Of a stretch of 64,000 nucleotides of DNA, positions 22,890-33,864 are shown piece by piece. The translations under genes were made by a program, and so were the position numbers. The DNA comes from Tiliqua scincoides. Lineage: Eukaryota; Chordata; Lepidosauria; Squamata; Scincidae. Below the pieces are notes generated by a model, which saw only the letters and a list, made by a program, of their open reading frames with translations, made no database searches and was not told the DNA's origin. Position 1 is the stretch's first letter, and the number at the start of each line of letters is the position of its first letter. Location: positions 115,151,307 to 115,215,306 of the forward strand of contig NC_089822.1 of the NCBI RefSeq assembly GCF_035046505.1, given 5' to 3'.

Positions 22890-23000
22890 GAAAAAAAATT
22901 GTATCCCATATTTTTTTTTCCTGGTAAGGGACTCAAAGCGGCTTACAACAAAAAATTAAATAGTCCATACAATAATGCAAAAATCTGAAGCCAATAAATC
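22890..23000 (-). repeat. LINE 3' tail fragment
   Basis: The string cctggtaagggactcaaag followed by cggcttacaacaaa is the reverse complement of a widespread reptilian LINE or SINE tail (taagccgctttgagtcc). Family not settled. Confidence 0.45.
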
Positions 23001-23584
23001 CCCACAGCACTTTAGCAAAGGCAAACCAATCAAAACAGAGGATGCAGCAAGTGCCTTATTGTGCCGTGGTGCTAAGCAAGAGTCACCCAGTGCCACCTTC
23101 TGGAACCAATCCTCCTGAAAGGCCAGAGCCACTGCAAAGCAGTGCTTACTTGCCCCAATCCCAGCAAAGTGGTCCAAAAGGATACCATGCCCCAATGTTA
23201 CCTCTGGAATTCTTGAGGACTTCCTTTCACCAGCCTCCAGAACCTTGAATCCCTCTCCTGCTGTAAAATTTGAGCCCATTTGGCATGAATTAATACTCCA
23301 GTATTTTGTATTTCTGGGCTATCTTAATTTCACATAATGCTGCTGCTTTATGAATTTTGATCTTCTATGTATACATGTTCTATACCCAATATGTCCTCCA
23401 AGTGGTTTAGTCTTTTGTTTCATTCTGCTGTCTGAGAATTCCCCTCCCCCCCCACACACAGCCACTACAAGGCACAATCTGCTCTTTTTGCACAAATACA
23501 GTTGAATCTAGTGAGAATTGGGTCAGATCTGCCTGTCTTCCACTCTCCTCCCACAATTATATTCTGACCTCTGGTCAACACAAT
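23001..23584. other. No gene recognised
   Basis: Downstream flank of AVPR2. A canonical polyadenylation hexamer on the minus strand could not be found close to the AVPR2 stop, so its 3' untranslated region stays undefined. Confidence 0.4.
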
Positions 23585-23936
23585 TAGTGTTTCTCAATCA
23601 GTGGTATGGGTACCACCAGTGCTACTTGTGGTGGTGTCTGGGAGCACTTGTGGGAGCCCTGGAGCCCTGCCACCCAACAGCGAGACCAGGAATGTGACAC
23701 AACAGACAGTGGTAGGAGGCTCGGCTCAGTGGGCAGAGCTCCAAAGAAAACTTTTTTACACTCAAAAAAGCCCTCCCATCCACCCTGAGCCTTTTACTCG
23801 TGTTTTTTGAATTGCATCTGGCCTCCCAACCCAGAAGTAACTGGCAATGATGTTATTGCCAGTTACTTCTGGTGGTACTTGGAATAGGTGGACCATGTTA
23901 AGTGGTATGGCAGAGGACAAACGTTGAGAAACACTG
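23585..23936. mobile_element. hAT-like element with worn ends
   Basis: It starts tagtgtttctcaatcagtgg and ends acgttgagaaacactg, an imperfect inverted repeat. The inner block ggtaccaccagtgcta near the left end is mirrored by tggtggtacttggaat near the right. No convincing target duplication. Confidence 0.6.
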
Positions 23937-24205
23937 CTCTAGATGAAGGCATCCATTCATTGGTTTTGGGTGCCACTTTAAAATAGAGAGCCATCCAGCA
24001 ATCCTAAGTGCTGCAGGGTCCTTTCTCTTCATTTGACTGAAGGATGCTTCCTGCCCCACCCCATCAAACCTCAATGTGCTGCACATCCTTCCACCCTGGT
24101 CATTGAAAGAGTGGTTCTCTCCCATTTGTCTATCTTGTCACACTCACACCCAGTACTTTTTTGTTGGCAGAACAGATTCTTAGGTGCAGCTTTGGGTCTG
24201 GGGGC

Positions 24206-24408
24206 TCAGGAGAGAGTGTCCCGTCCCAGGCAGGAGTTGGCAGTGAGGGTAGAGTCCTCGTGCAGGGAGCTGACTCGCTGGTGGGCCAGCTTAGGGCAGA
24301 AGATTCGACATAACTCGCCTGAGATGCTGCTGCTGAAGGTGGCATAGACCCAGGGGTTTGTGCAGCTATTAAGACTGGCAGCAAGCATCAGGAGGGTGAA
24401 AACAGGAC
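24206..24408 (-). CDS. AVPR2: AVPR2 exon coding TM7 and C-terminal tail
   Basis: It opens with the last two bases of glycine codon 284, then [20 protein letters not shown], and ends in TGA at 24206-24208. The tail is about 20 residues shorter overall than expected from human, but keeps the terminal acidic and Ser/Thr pattern. Confidence 0.94.
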
Positions 24409-26901
24409 CTGGAATGGGAAAACAGAATGGGCATCAATCAACCAGGTTACAGGCACAGTTAGGAGTCAGAGCTCAGTTCTGGAAAGCATTCATTAATCAT
24501 AAGGCAAGGGGGCATCTGAACATAGGCATAGTATAATTCCCTCCCCACTGAGAAACCACACCCTCCCCACCCATGGGGAGTTATAATTTCCAAGGGGGCT
24601 TTAGCTCCAGCACCTTTTTGGTTTGCAAGTTGATCATTGATTGGAATCTCTGCTTGTTCATCGCTTCATTCTGCACAGCCCAGTAGGGCTATTTACATTA
24701 TGTGCTGATTAAAATACATGAATTCTGTGCCATAAAGTGCTTAACTTCCAAGCTCAGAATAAATGAGGCAAATCCAGAGGATGTGTGCAAATTGACTTAT
24801 TTTGCATAAATCTGTTCCAGTTCCATGGTTCATGCTGAGCTCCTGATGGGATTTTCAGCAATATTTGGTCCCAGCACAGAGTTAACACAAACAGCTCAAT
24901 CCTATTGGGCTCCTCCTCATACTATTGGAATGACTGCTGCAAAGCAACTGCAAAGTGCTCCAGCAGCACACTAGAGCCTTCCCACACATATCAGGGGATC
25001 ACTGGCCACCTACAGAAGCAGGTAAGCCAGTGGGGGAGGAAGAGAGAGGTGGGGGTGGGGAGGGGGCAAAACTAGGCAGGGAGGGGACAGAATGGGGGCA
25101 GCAAGTTTACGGAAGAGGTGGATCTGGTGGCAGTGGCGCATACTGGATCATATCCCTTCTGTGGGCAGCCTCCCTGCCCTCTTTCTGTCTGTGCCAACAA
25201 AATAGCTGGTCTCCATAAGCCACCCATTGCAGAGTGGGAGGCTTATGGAGATGTGAAGTCCTCCAAAGTCTCCCAATCTGCCCCCCCCCCCCCACTGGAT
25301 ACAGCTTGCATGTTTTGGCACGGCTGTACCAGTGGGAGACGACGACAGGATTGGGCTATAAGAGGATTGGGTCATAGGCAAGTATGGCACCTAGCACCAT
25401 AGGGAGAGCGTGAAGGTGGACCACGTGTTCAAGCCTGTACTCCTGAACCCTGGAGCGTTCTGTGGGCACTAGCTGCCTATTGCCAAACTCATCTCCATAA
25501 CTGGGAGGACTAGAAGGGTCAGCCCTGCCACAAAAGCAAGGTAGGCAACTGCTCTGGGGTACCAACTTTCCAGAGATGCCTGCTTCAGTTAAAAGTTTTT
25601 AACTGAAAGTTTTTGAACTGTCTTTTCTCAGAGAAAAAAACATATGTCCTTTGAAGGAGGTGCACAAAGCCAGCTGGGAAATTTTCCTTGTATTCTAAAG
25701 GAAATTGTCCAGAGGGTCTGACCTCCATTGGCTGCCCAGAGGCACAGTTGTAAAGAGAATGGAGTAAAGAATTGACAGATATAAAAAATTAAGAAGAGAA
25801 ATAATTTTTTGGTAATTTTCTGGATCATTTAATGTGATCTCATTTTGCATATAAGACACAATGATCAGCAAAAACACACACCCTGGGCTGCCTTTGCAGA
25901 CCAAAATCTTGCTTATCATAAAGAAAACAGTCTGAAGATTTTTTTCAGGAATTTAACTACTAGTACCAAACTATACACAAAATTACTGATGAAGAGCCCC
26001 AGCAGCGGAGGGGCTGAGTGGAGGGTGACTCCTGGGTTGTGCATGACTCACCATCAGTAGGTGCCTGGGAATCCCAAACAGACCACAATTGAACTAGAAA
26101 GAAGGGGGCCCAGCAGAACACGTAAGTCAGCACAATCACCAGTGTCATCTTCAGAGTTTTGGTCAATGCACCGGAAATTGGAGAGACCCCTCGGTGGCTG
26201 CCCCTGCCTGCAAGGGCTCCCTCTGGACTCAGGCGTAGGCTGCGGTGGACCTCACGGAAGATCATGCCCTGACAGGTGGCAATGAAGCAAGTGGGGAGGA
26301 TGAAGACCATCAGAGTCACCCATGTGATGTAGACCCGAGTTCCCCAGGGCTCAGCAAAGGTTGCCCAACAGTCATGGTCTCCACTTGGCAGTTTGGTTTT
26401 GGAGAAGATGAAGAGCTGGGGGAGGCTGAAGAGGAACGAAGCTGTCCATGCCACAACTACAGGCCGATACCAGCAGGCTGGGCCCTTCCGGAAAGCCAGC
26501 ATGGGCCGGCAAATGGCACGATGGCGGTCATAAGTCATGGCCACAATGACATAGGAGGAGGCAAACATGCCAACCACCTGCAGGTATTTGATGGTGCGGC
26601 ACAAAATGTCTGGGCCCTGAAAGCGATCGGTGATATCCCAGATGAGCTGTGGTAGCACTTGGAAGAGAGCCACAGTCAGATCCGCTAGGCAGAGGTGGCG
26701 GATGAAGCGGTGCATAGGTGTAGCATGGTTGCTGTGGCGAAGGAGAGCTCCCAGCACCATCCCGTTGCTCAGAGTGGCTAGCAGGAATATGGTGGCTAAT
26801 ACAGCAATCTCAGCTTGGGCCAGAGCATCATCACGGTCATCAGATATAGGAAGAGAAGTATTAGGGGTGGGACCCAACAGTATGAAGGAGGCATTGAACA
26901 T
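24206..26901 (-). CDS. AVPR2: Vasopressin V2-type receptor (class A GPCR)
   Basis: Exons 26901-26052 and 24408-24206 join through a phase-1 intron (donor GTGAGT, acceptor ttcccattccag) to 350 residues (human V2: 371). V2 receptors bind vasopressin or vasotocin at the basolateral membrane of kidney tubule cells and raise cAMP through Gs; this is family knowledge. Visible features: N-glycosylation sites at N3 and N14; TM1 with SNGMVL; TM2 with [17 protein letters not shown]; disulphide pair C101-C178; DRH (125-127), as in mammalian V2, instead of [14 protein letters not shown] in loop 2; [11 protein letters not shown] in TM6 (263-273); NPWVY (301-305) in TM7; tail cysteines 317 and 321 as likely lipid anchors; a Ser/Thr-rich tail ending DTLS (human DTSS). 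The intron before TM7 sits where human AVPR2 has its second intron. The start at 26901 is the first Met giving a normal N-terminus; a small upstream coding exon, as in human, cannot be excluded. Cross-identity with OXTR/V1 receptors is clearly lower. Confidence 0.95.
24892..25357. mobile_element. Terminal-inverted-repeat element in the AVPR2 intron
   Basis: It starts agctcaatcctattgggc and ends gacgacaggattgggct. It resembles the 480-515-bp elements at 27275 and 28170, which have the same CCCAATCCT ends. A poly-C run (25281-25294) is internal. No coding frame. Confidence 0.6.
25358..26051. other. Remaining AVPR2 intron sequence
   Basis: Between the inverted-repeat element and exon 2 of the receptor I see only short frames. 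No alternative exon is supported. Confidence 0.5.
26052..26901 (-). CDS. AVPR2: AVPR2 exon coding TM1-TM6
   Basis: It encodes residues 1-283 and the first base of codon 284, ending just after TM6 in SQAPTD. In-frame sequence continues upstream through the CT repeat to 26985 but has no receptor-like character there. Confidence 0.94.
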
Positions 26902-26923
26902 TTGCTGCTTTCGAAGGTGGAGT

Positions 26924-26928
<5 letters not shown>

Positions 26929-26956
<28 letters not shown>
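26929..26956. repeat. (GA)n microsatellite just upstream of the AVPR2 start
   Basis: About 14 GA units; on the gene strand it reads (TC)n and ends some 28 bases before the start codon. It could serve as a polypyrimidine tract of an upstream intron or lie in the 5' untranslated region. Confidence 0.9.
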
Positions 26957-26960
<4 letters not shown>

Positions 26961-27274
26961 GGAGAACATTAGAACAAGAGTGCACAATAGTTCAATTGAT
27001 ATATATGTTTTGACAAAAACACAATGAAAGATACACATAAGCTGGGTTTAGACGTAATAAGAAAGTGTGATTTGCTTATCAGAACTGTAGTTTTGCTACA
27101 AAAAACTACATATGGACGCAGGCCTGCCCAGAAACTGGTATCTGAAAATCATGGGTTGAAACTGTGGTTTCCTATCATGTCTGAACTCACAGATCACATT
27201 TAGGGCCATTGCTCCACCTCAGGGTCCTGCCCCTGAACTTAAGAAGCTGAGTGCTGAGCAGATGGGAGACAAAC
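26957..27274. other. AVPR2 upstream flank, nothing identified
   Basis: No TATA-box or clear first exon is visible. An ATG-containing exon 1 comparable to the short human one may lie here or further upstream. Confidence 0.35.
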
Positions 27275-27755
27275 AACCCAATCCGACCTAAATCCTTGCA
27301 CAGCTATGCAGCAGCACAGGTGCAGGCATTTGTCCCCTTGCCCCAGCAGCTGCAATGGGTCAACTCAGACCTGCACCAGCAATACTGCTGCAAGTCTATG
27401 TTGATCTAATCGGGTCCAGGAAGGGGTTGGGATTCAGCATGCACCACCACTGCTGCTGAATCCGCTCCCCTTCTAGGCCTGATCCACCCATTCCACCCCA
27501 TATCCTTCCCATTCTGCCTCCCTGCCCCATTCAACCCCCTACTCACCCTCCCCCCACCCCATTGCACCCCCTATGCTGGGGTTACTAGCTCTGATTGACT
27601 TTCATTGTTCTGCTGGCATGTGTGGGAAGACACCAGCCTTTCTGCTGGGACGCTAGCTCCCCGTAGGGCTGCAAAGTGCTTTAAGGCACTTCTGTGGCAG
27701 CCAGCATGGAGAGAACACACGTTCCACTGGCACTGCCTTTCAATAGGATTGGGCT
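27275..27755. mobile_element. Terminal-inverted-repeat element, CCCAATCC ends
   Basis: It begins acccaatccgacctaaatc and ends ttcaataggattgggct. It is about 480 bp, C-rich, and without a coding frame. It shares the gcacagctatgcagcagca block with the neighbour at 28170 (gcacagctatgtagctgca). Confidence 0.65.
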
Positions 27756-28169
27756 AAAAACCAGACATGCAGCTCTAAAGCAGGCTTTGTCCTGCAGCCC
27801 AAACCATGGTGTGGGTTTGTTTTTTTTTAAACTACAGTTAGCACAAACCATGATTCTGCCTTGTGTCTGACCCCAGCTGTTAAACAGCACTGTTAGATCA
27901 TGCATTACTCCAACTATGTACTATATAACAACGGAAAGCAGTACAGATCAGCTAAGTTTGGTTAAGTATGTGGAAGGCATTGTAGAGATAGTCTGTTAGT
28001 TGTCCTTTTAATTTTTATAGGCAGAATTTTTGTAGACAGAGTTGGATTTGGATGAGGGAGACCTATATAAATGTTCAGTCCTGAAGCTCACAATGCCCTT
28101 AGGGAAGTTGCCATGGCTGTAATCCTGTGTATACTAATTTTGTGAGTAAGTTCTGTTTAGTTCACCAAC
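27756..28169. other. No gene recognised
   Basis: It contains a partial palindromic-family arm, ctgtaatcctgtgtatac to tgagtaagttctgttt, near 28116-28160. Otherwise unassigned. Confidence 0.4.
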
Positions 28170-28682
28170 AGCCCAATCCTACCTAACTCCCAGCACAGCT
28201 ATGTAGCTGCACCAACATGGCACCTGCTCTATCCTGAAAGGGAGTTTGGCATCTGGAAGCCAAAACTTCCAATAAGTTTTGGCTTCCAGATGCCAAAACT
28301 TGGCAAGCTCCCTGGGGTAAGCTCCCACTGCCACCAAGGGTCAGTTCAGACCTGCACTAGCGATATTGCAGGTGCAAATCTTGTGTCAACTGATGAAGGT
28401 GGATTGGATCCTGGGAGGGGGCGGGATCAGCAGCAGCCACACATGCTATATCCTATCCCCCTCCCCAGGCCTGAAATCCTGACAAGGCTCAACTGGAACT
28501 TCTGACAACTATTTAGCTAGTGCAGGTCTGAGTAGATCTATTGCACAGGCTAGGGATTTTCCCTGGGCAAGAGGAAAAATGTCCCCCTACCTTGAGGAGA
28601 CTTCCAACCTGCTCAGTTCCAGCACAGGATGCAGAATGGCCGCGCTGGCCCTGCTGCACTGGTGCTGGTTAGGATTGGGCTG
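28170..28682. mobile_element. Terminal-inverted-repeat element, CCCAATCCTA ends
   Basis: It starts gcccaatcctacctaactcc and ends ctggttaggattgggctgc, with a clear inverted repeat of about 14 bp. An internal inverted repeat, catctggaagccaaaact/agttttggcttccagatg, lies at 28250-28296. Confidence 0.7.
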
Positions 28683-29934
28683 CCCGTCTCCTATTCAGTT
28701 ATCTATTTCCTTCAATAAAGTTTTTTTCTTTTTTGATAGAAACTAATAGGCAAGTTTCTATTGTCTAGATAGACAAGTGTGGCAGTGATCTTTTTAACAG
28801 AGATTTCCCAAAATAAGCTGTGTAAACCAGCTGTGCCAAGTTTAAACTTATGTATAAGTCTGGGTTACCTTTGATCTCCCTTACAGGTGGCGGGGACAAA
28901 ATTGGATAGTTACATTATCATGTAAATGAAGTAGGCTGAGATGTTGGTGGGCTTCAATTGGGTTGAAGAGCATTTGAGAGCAAGCCGAGAACAGCATTAC
29001 AAAATAAGCAATGGGAATTACAACAATGCATCTTGATAGTTGGTGTGTGCAAGACAGTGGTGCAGTGCATCACCTAAGCATCTGCTATAGAAGCAAGTCA
29101 AAGACGAGTGAAAATCATTTTTTTTATAGTGAGAGAATCCTCTTTTTGTCCATTCATTCCAGCCTGTCTAGTTTTTGTTTATTAAATTCTCTTAAGTGCC
29201 ATGTACACAAATGGAGCTGCAGAAATTCCATTAACAGGTAAGATAAATAACCTTCATTCATGTGATATCCCAAACAATGAAAAACAATTGCACCCTCTCA
29301 CTTCAACAGTTCTTTGACTTGTTACTGTAGTATCGTGTAACAATCCTATTGTCTGAGGTAACAGAAAAAAGGATATTTAAGTCCCATGGATTTCAGTGGG
29401 GAAGTTAACCACTTGCTTAATTTTTTAACTTGGCTTTAAGAAGTGCTTAATTTTAGCTGGCTTGCGCAGAAAGTTTTCCAGGAAGCTGAAATCTTTCTGG
29501 ATTTTGTTAATGTCTATTGTTTGCCCATTTATCTTTCAGTCAGAAAAGACCTATCTCACCAGGGAAACTCCTCAACATACCAGCATTTTTTCTGGGAGAG
29601 CTCCTGTGCCTTTAACAGGCAGTAGGTGAAGCTCAGTTACTGATGGGGAAAAAGTCATGAAGATTTTAAGTGGCAGGGGCTCTGCCTAGGGTTACTAGAT
29701 ACAAAGGGGAAGAGAGTGCCTTTACAGTGGTTGAAGGTATAGAAGAGGGAATTTTGGCAGGTATAGCTTCTATGTTGAGCTGCACCTGACAAAATTCCCT
29801 CTTCTATACCTCTTAAAGGTACAGGCAGTCTGTCCCCCTTTGCCTCTGGGCACCCCAGCTCTGCCAGATAAAAAGCTGGCAACACTGCCTTGAAAATTAG
29901 ATGTGCTGACCATCGGGCTATCTCAGTTTTACAT
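28683..29934. other. No gene recognised
   Basis: Two short inverted segments with gaattttggcaggtata and caaaattccctcttctatacc occur at 29735-29815, forming a possible hairpin. No gene is supported. Confidence 0.45.
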
Positions 29935-30078
29935 TATGAATGTGCCTGAAACCAAGTCAGACCATCAGCCCAGTATTGTCTATACTGGGGAGTAGCAGCT
30001 CTCCAAGGTCACGGTTAGAGACCTATCCACTGCTGCCACTTAAGAACCTAATTTCACAGGAGATGCCAGGGAATTAAC
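29935..30078 (+). repeat. SINE-like reptilian repeat
   Basis: The ordered words accaagtcagaccatcag, cagtattgtctatactg, gcagctctccaaggt and agatgccagggaatta match a common reptile repeat that normally continues into a tRNA-like or CR1-like part. The class is uncertain. It abuts the 5S copy directly. Confidence 0.55.
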
Positions 30079-30080
30079 CT

Positions 30081-30116
30081 GTCTATGGCCATACTACTCT
30101 GAAAGTGCCTGATCTT

Positions 30117-30152
<36 letters not shown>

Positions 30153-30203
30153 TAGTACTTGGATGGGAGACCACCTGGGAATACCTGAAATCTGAGGCAT
30201 GTT
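30081..30203 (+). repeat. 5S rRNA-like copy, nearly full length
   Basis: It starts gtctatggccatactactct at the true 5' end of 5S rRNA and follows it through gatcttgtctgatctcag, agctaagcagagtcagg, ctggttagtacttggatg and gagaccacctgggaatacc. The last 20 bases are altered (tgaaatctgaggcatg). The internal polymerase III control region is largely kept. No run of four or more T closes it immediately, so a pseudogene or a SINE head is more likely than a functional gene. Confidence 0.8.
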
Positions 30204-31810
30204 TGTTACAGTCACTGCTTTGCTATTGATATTCACAGTGGATGTGATTGTTTTAATATTTTGTTTAATATTGTGCCAGCAACATTATACAGTGGAATAT
30301 CAATCTCTAAACTAAAATATAAGGAGGCGTATGCAGTAGAATTTCCTGGTGGATTGTGCCCCATGGGGCATATCTGTCTTTCACTCAGCCACATTTAATA
30401 ACACCCAGAATCTGCCACCTGAAGGGACTGTCTCACCTTGCCGTGTGGCAGGTCTGCCTCCTAAAATAGAAGCCAGGAATTTCTGCATCAAAAGCCAAGA
30501 GCTGGGGGCTCTGTCACTAGCTTTGGAAAGTATATGGGGGTGTGTGGGACTCACAACCCTGGGAAACTGCTGCACAGTCCTGGAAGAATCCACGAAGAAG
30601 CTTGCCACTTTGGTGTATGACCTGTTCAGTTACCTTGTCATCCATAGTCAGAGCATCAGATGGCTAGTAGTTTCAGGGACTAAACCTCACTCTGTCCACT
30701 CACAGTTTGCTTGCAGGACCCACTGAGAAGGATAGGTCTGTTCCAAGATATGAAAGATCTTCCCCCTCTTAAGGGCAACGGTTCCCAGACTCCTGGCTTG
30801 ATTCCTGAATTTTGGTGACAAGGATGCTGCAGTGCTCTTCCCAGTGAGACTTGGTGAGAAAGTCGGTGTGGAATCTTAAGCAGCTTGAAGGAAGGAGGGG
30901 GCCAATTGGGTTGGCTTTTCCCCACCCCCTGGGCAACACAGCTGATATAACTTGGTCTGTTGCCAAACTAAATAAGTTTGCCATGGTTGAATGCTCCTAA
31001 ATATGAATGAGTAGGATTTCATTCACTTTTAGGAGAGTTCAGCCACAGCAGAGGAAGGAGAGGGAACCTAACAAAGAGGAAATACTGAAGACTCCCTTCT
31101 CCCCTCCACAAATATGTGAACTCTGGAATCACAAATTGATCAAAATAGCACCATTACTCCAATTCTGAGTTTGGCAGCTCTCCAAAGTACTATAACATGC
31201 ACATATCCAGCCTCCTGTAGCCTTTTTTGTAGGTTTTCTGTTGCCTGCTCTAACCAGTAGACTCCATTCCTTCCCAGGGATCAGATTATGACATGCCCAC
31301 ATATTTTGTGACCCACAGTGACTAAGGTCATGGCCTTGTTTTCTAGCAAAGTTTTTCCCTGCCCTTAACAGCTGCACAGCAGGTAGAAATTCAACAGAAG
31401 TCTCCCTATCAGCAGGGAGAAGCTGCTCTGTCTGAAGTTCTGCCAGCCATGTAGCTGTTAAAGGTACAGGAGCCCTTCACGCAAGCAAGCAAGATCTTCT
31501 TACCTGGACAGAATCCAAAAGCCCTGGAAAATGAATCCAAACCCCAGCCCCCCTTAACTGCAACCCTAAAGGAATGCAGTTCCTTTTCTTGGAGCAGCCA
31601 TCATCCTGTTCCACATCAGTTACCACCTTATCAAACAAGAGGATATGGGCCAGAGAGATTTTATCATCATCCTGACTTGAAAATCTCACGTGCAGTCACC
31701 TGGGAGAGAAACTGTTCTCCCTTCCCTTATGTGCAGCCCAGGGCAAGTGCCATTCTCAGTGAGGAAAAATGTCAGAGGAAGGCCTGGAACCCAGTTCTAT
31801 TCCCCATTCA
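30204..31810. other. No gene recognised
   Basis: The longest frame is 125 codons (30349-30726, plus strand) and has no family resemblance. No named repeat. This is one of the longer stretches without identifiable content. Confidence 0.5.
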
Positions 31811-31818
31811 TTGAATAA

Positions 31819-31920
31819 TTGACAAGGCACTCCACAGAGCCAGTGGGAGGCTCACATCCCCTTTTGGTCTTACAAATGACCCTCCCTCAAATGCCCATGA
31901 AACACCTGTGGACCATTGAT
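31819..31920. mobile_element. Fragment of the 15277-type hAT element
   Basis: The words tgacaaggcactccacag, gaggctcacatcccc, ttacaaatgaccctccctc and cacctgtggaccat match the middle of 15277-15501 in order. Confidence 0.65.
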
Positions 31921-31924
31921 GACA

Positions 31925-32264
31925 CACAACCCAATCCTGAGCTGCCTGGGGCACGCAGCTGTAGCTGTGCCAAAAATGGCTGCTGCAGCCTCCTGCACAC
32001 TTTGGGGAGCCACCAGTGGCTCCTCAGGACTTTTGTCCCCTTCCCCCAGGTAAAGAGAGTAGCCCTGCAATGGGGTTACTCAATTCACCACCAACCAAAA
32101 GGTCAGTGGTGAATCAACAGCCTCTGTGTAGGGCCTCCTTCCCTCCGGCACCTTCCCCCACCCTCTTGCCTCCCTGTAATGTCTCCTCCCCACTCTCTCC
32201 CCATACTCCATTTGCCTCCCCACTCCCAGAACACCTCCTCCCCATCTCTACCCATGCCCCTGCT
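31925..32264. other. Possible half of a CCCAATCCT element; otherwise unassigned
   Basis: It begins cacaacccaatcctgag, like the elements at 27275 and 28170, but no matching right end was found before the composite element starts at 32265. Confidence 0.4.
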
Positions 32265-33864
32265 CAGTGGCGTCACTAGGGTTTGTGTCACCCCTATGCA
32301 GTGGGCAGGGCAACACCCCAGGAGGTGGGCGTGGTGATGTACCATCACTCCGCCCCCACTGGTTTTTTGGCTGTACCTTTTGATGGAACAAAAATAGAGC
32401 ACATTCTGCATGAAATTACACATTGATTGATATATAACATGATGGTATTATTCTTCCAAATTGTGATTTTAGTGACTTTGGTTGCTAGTGGTGTCACATC
32501 CCCCCCAGGGTGTCAACTTACTGACACCTTATTCCAGCAGTTCTCAAACTTTTAGCACTGGGACCCACTTTTTAGAATGACAATCTGTTTAAGACTCACC
32601 GGAAGTGATGTCATGGTGGAAGTGACATCATCAGGCAAACTAAGATAAATCAGTATAAATAATTAAAGTAAAACAAATAATTAAATAAGCAGAAGCCAGC
32701 CCTGTTTCACCAAGTGAATTTCCTCTGTAGCCTGCCTGTAATAACACCGGCCCTCCAAAACCAGTAAGGTTTTCAACCCTTCCCAGTGCCCAGTTCAATT
32801 TAAGAACTTCTGTTTAAACCAGATCACTTTCAGGATCCACCTGGCTTTGCAAGTCTCAAAAAGGCTCACCTTATCAGCTGAAGCTTCTGTTTTGATCCTT
32901 TTTAGTGGGGGGGGGGGGGGGAGGGCTCCCTTCTGGAGCACTTGTTTAGCTCCAGATGCATAGGATCAGGACCATTCTGGTAGCCTTAATAATAATAACA
33001 ACAACAACAGGTATTTATATACCGCCTTTCTTGGTCTTTATTCAAGACTTTATTCAAGGTGGTTTACATAGGCAGGCTTTTATTTAAATCCCTTATTTAA
33101 ATAGGGATTTTTACAATTTGAAAGAAGGTTCTTTCTTTCAAGAACGACTACATTCAAGGTGTTTCATTCCAATCTGGCTTCACATTCTGGCCTCCATCTT
33201 CCCACGCTCAGAGCAGATGGAATTGCTCGGCTTCAGCTTGTCAGCTGCTCCAAGGTCGCACGGTGCCGGTGGCCTCGAACTGGCAACCTTGTGGATGTTA
33301 TCTTCAGGCACCCTAATGGCTCTACCCTCTAGACCAGACCTCCTGCCCTTACACTCTCCCTCACCTGATCATCCACACCAGCCAAGGCACATTTGCTTAC
33401 TCATGAGTAAACACAACTGTGAGGCTTAGTTTAGCTTTCCATAGGGCTCAATACATTCATCTGCTTGAAGGAAAAGACTTCCTTCTCAGGTGTTTTGGGG
33501 GGCTGCATTCATTGGATCTGGACCATTCTGGTGTCATTGGATTCCTCTCAGCCTGCCCTTTCTGGCTGACTAAGGCAAGTTCACCTACCCATGAGTAAAC
33601 CAGCGATACAGCTCACTTTCACTTTCCACAGGGCTCCATGCATTTTTTGTTTTCCTGTGTTTTGGCCATATCTTTTGATAGAAAGGAGATATTTCACTCT
33701 GGTTTTTTGCATTGCATTCCGCTCAAAATTCCACATCCAACGGTATATAATATGATGGAGTTACTCCTAACCACCGTGATTTTAGCATGTCACCCCCCCC
33801 ATGCAAGTCACTTCCCCAGTATGCATCACCCGGTACAGCCCGCACCCCCCTAGCAATGCCACTG
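32265..33864 (+). mobile_element. Composite hAT-like repeat with internal SINE
   Basis: Ends are CAGTGGCGTCACTAGGG and CCTAGCAATGCCACTG (mirrored). An end block (tttttggctgtaccttttga through ataacatgatggtattatt to gtgtcacat) occurs near the left end, and a similar block in the same direction occurs near the right end (33655-33795). A hAT-like segment, cagttctcaaacttttagc, begins at 32537. Two modules with tactcatgagtaaac/tacccatgagtaaac and ggaccattctgg follow. The tRNA-derived SINE at 32990-33348 splits the first module. Confidence 0.8.
32990..33348 (-). mobile_element. tRNA-derived SINE with LINE-like tail
   Basis: On the minus strand it starts gggcaggaggtctggtctag, an A-box-like region. 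A B-box-like ggttgccagttcgaggcc follows about 45 bp on. The body includes gctgagccgagcaattcc. The 3' end reads aagaaaggcggtatataaat, then a (GTT)n/(ATT)n tail. Length and order of parts are those of a full SINE transcribed by RNA polymerase III. Confidence 0.8.

Noticed and set aside
26245-27013. Plus-strand frames of 127-136 codons
   Set aside because: Antisense to the AVPR2 exon, without family resemblance.
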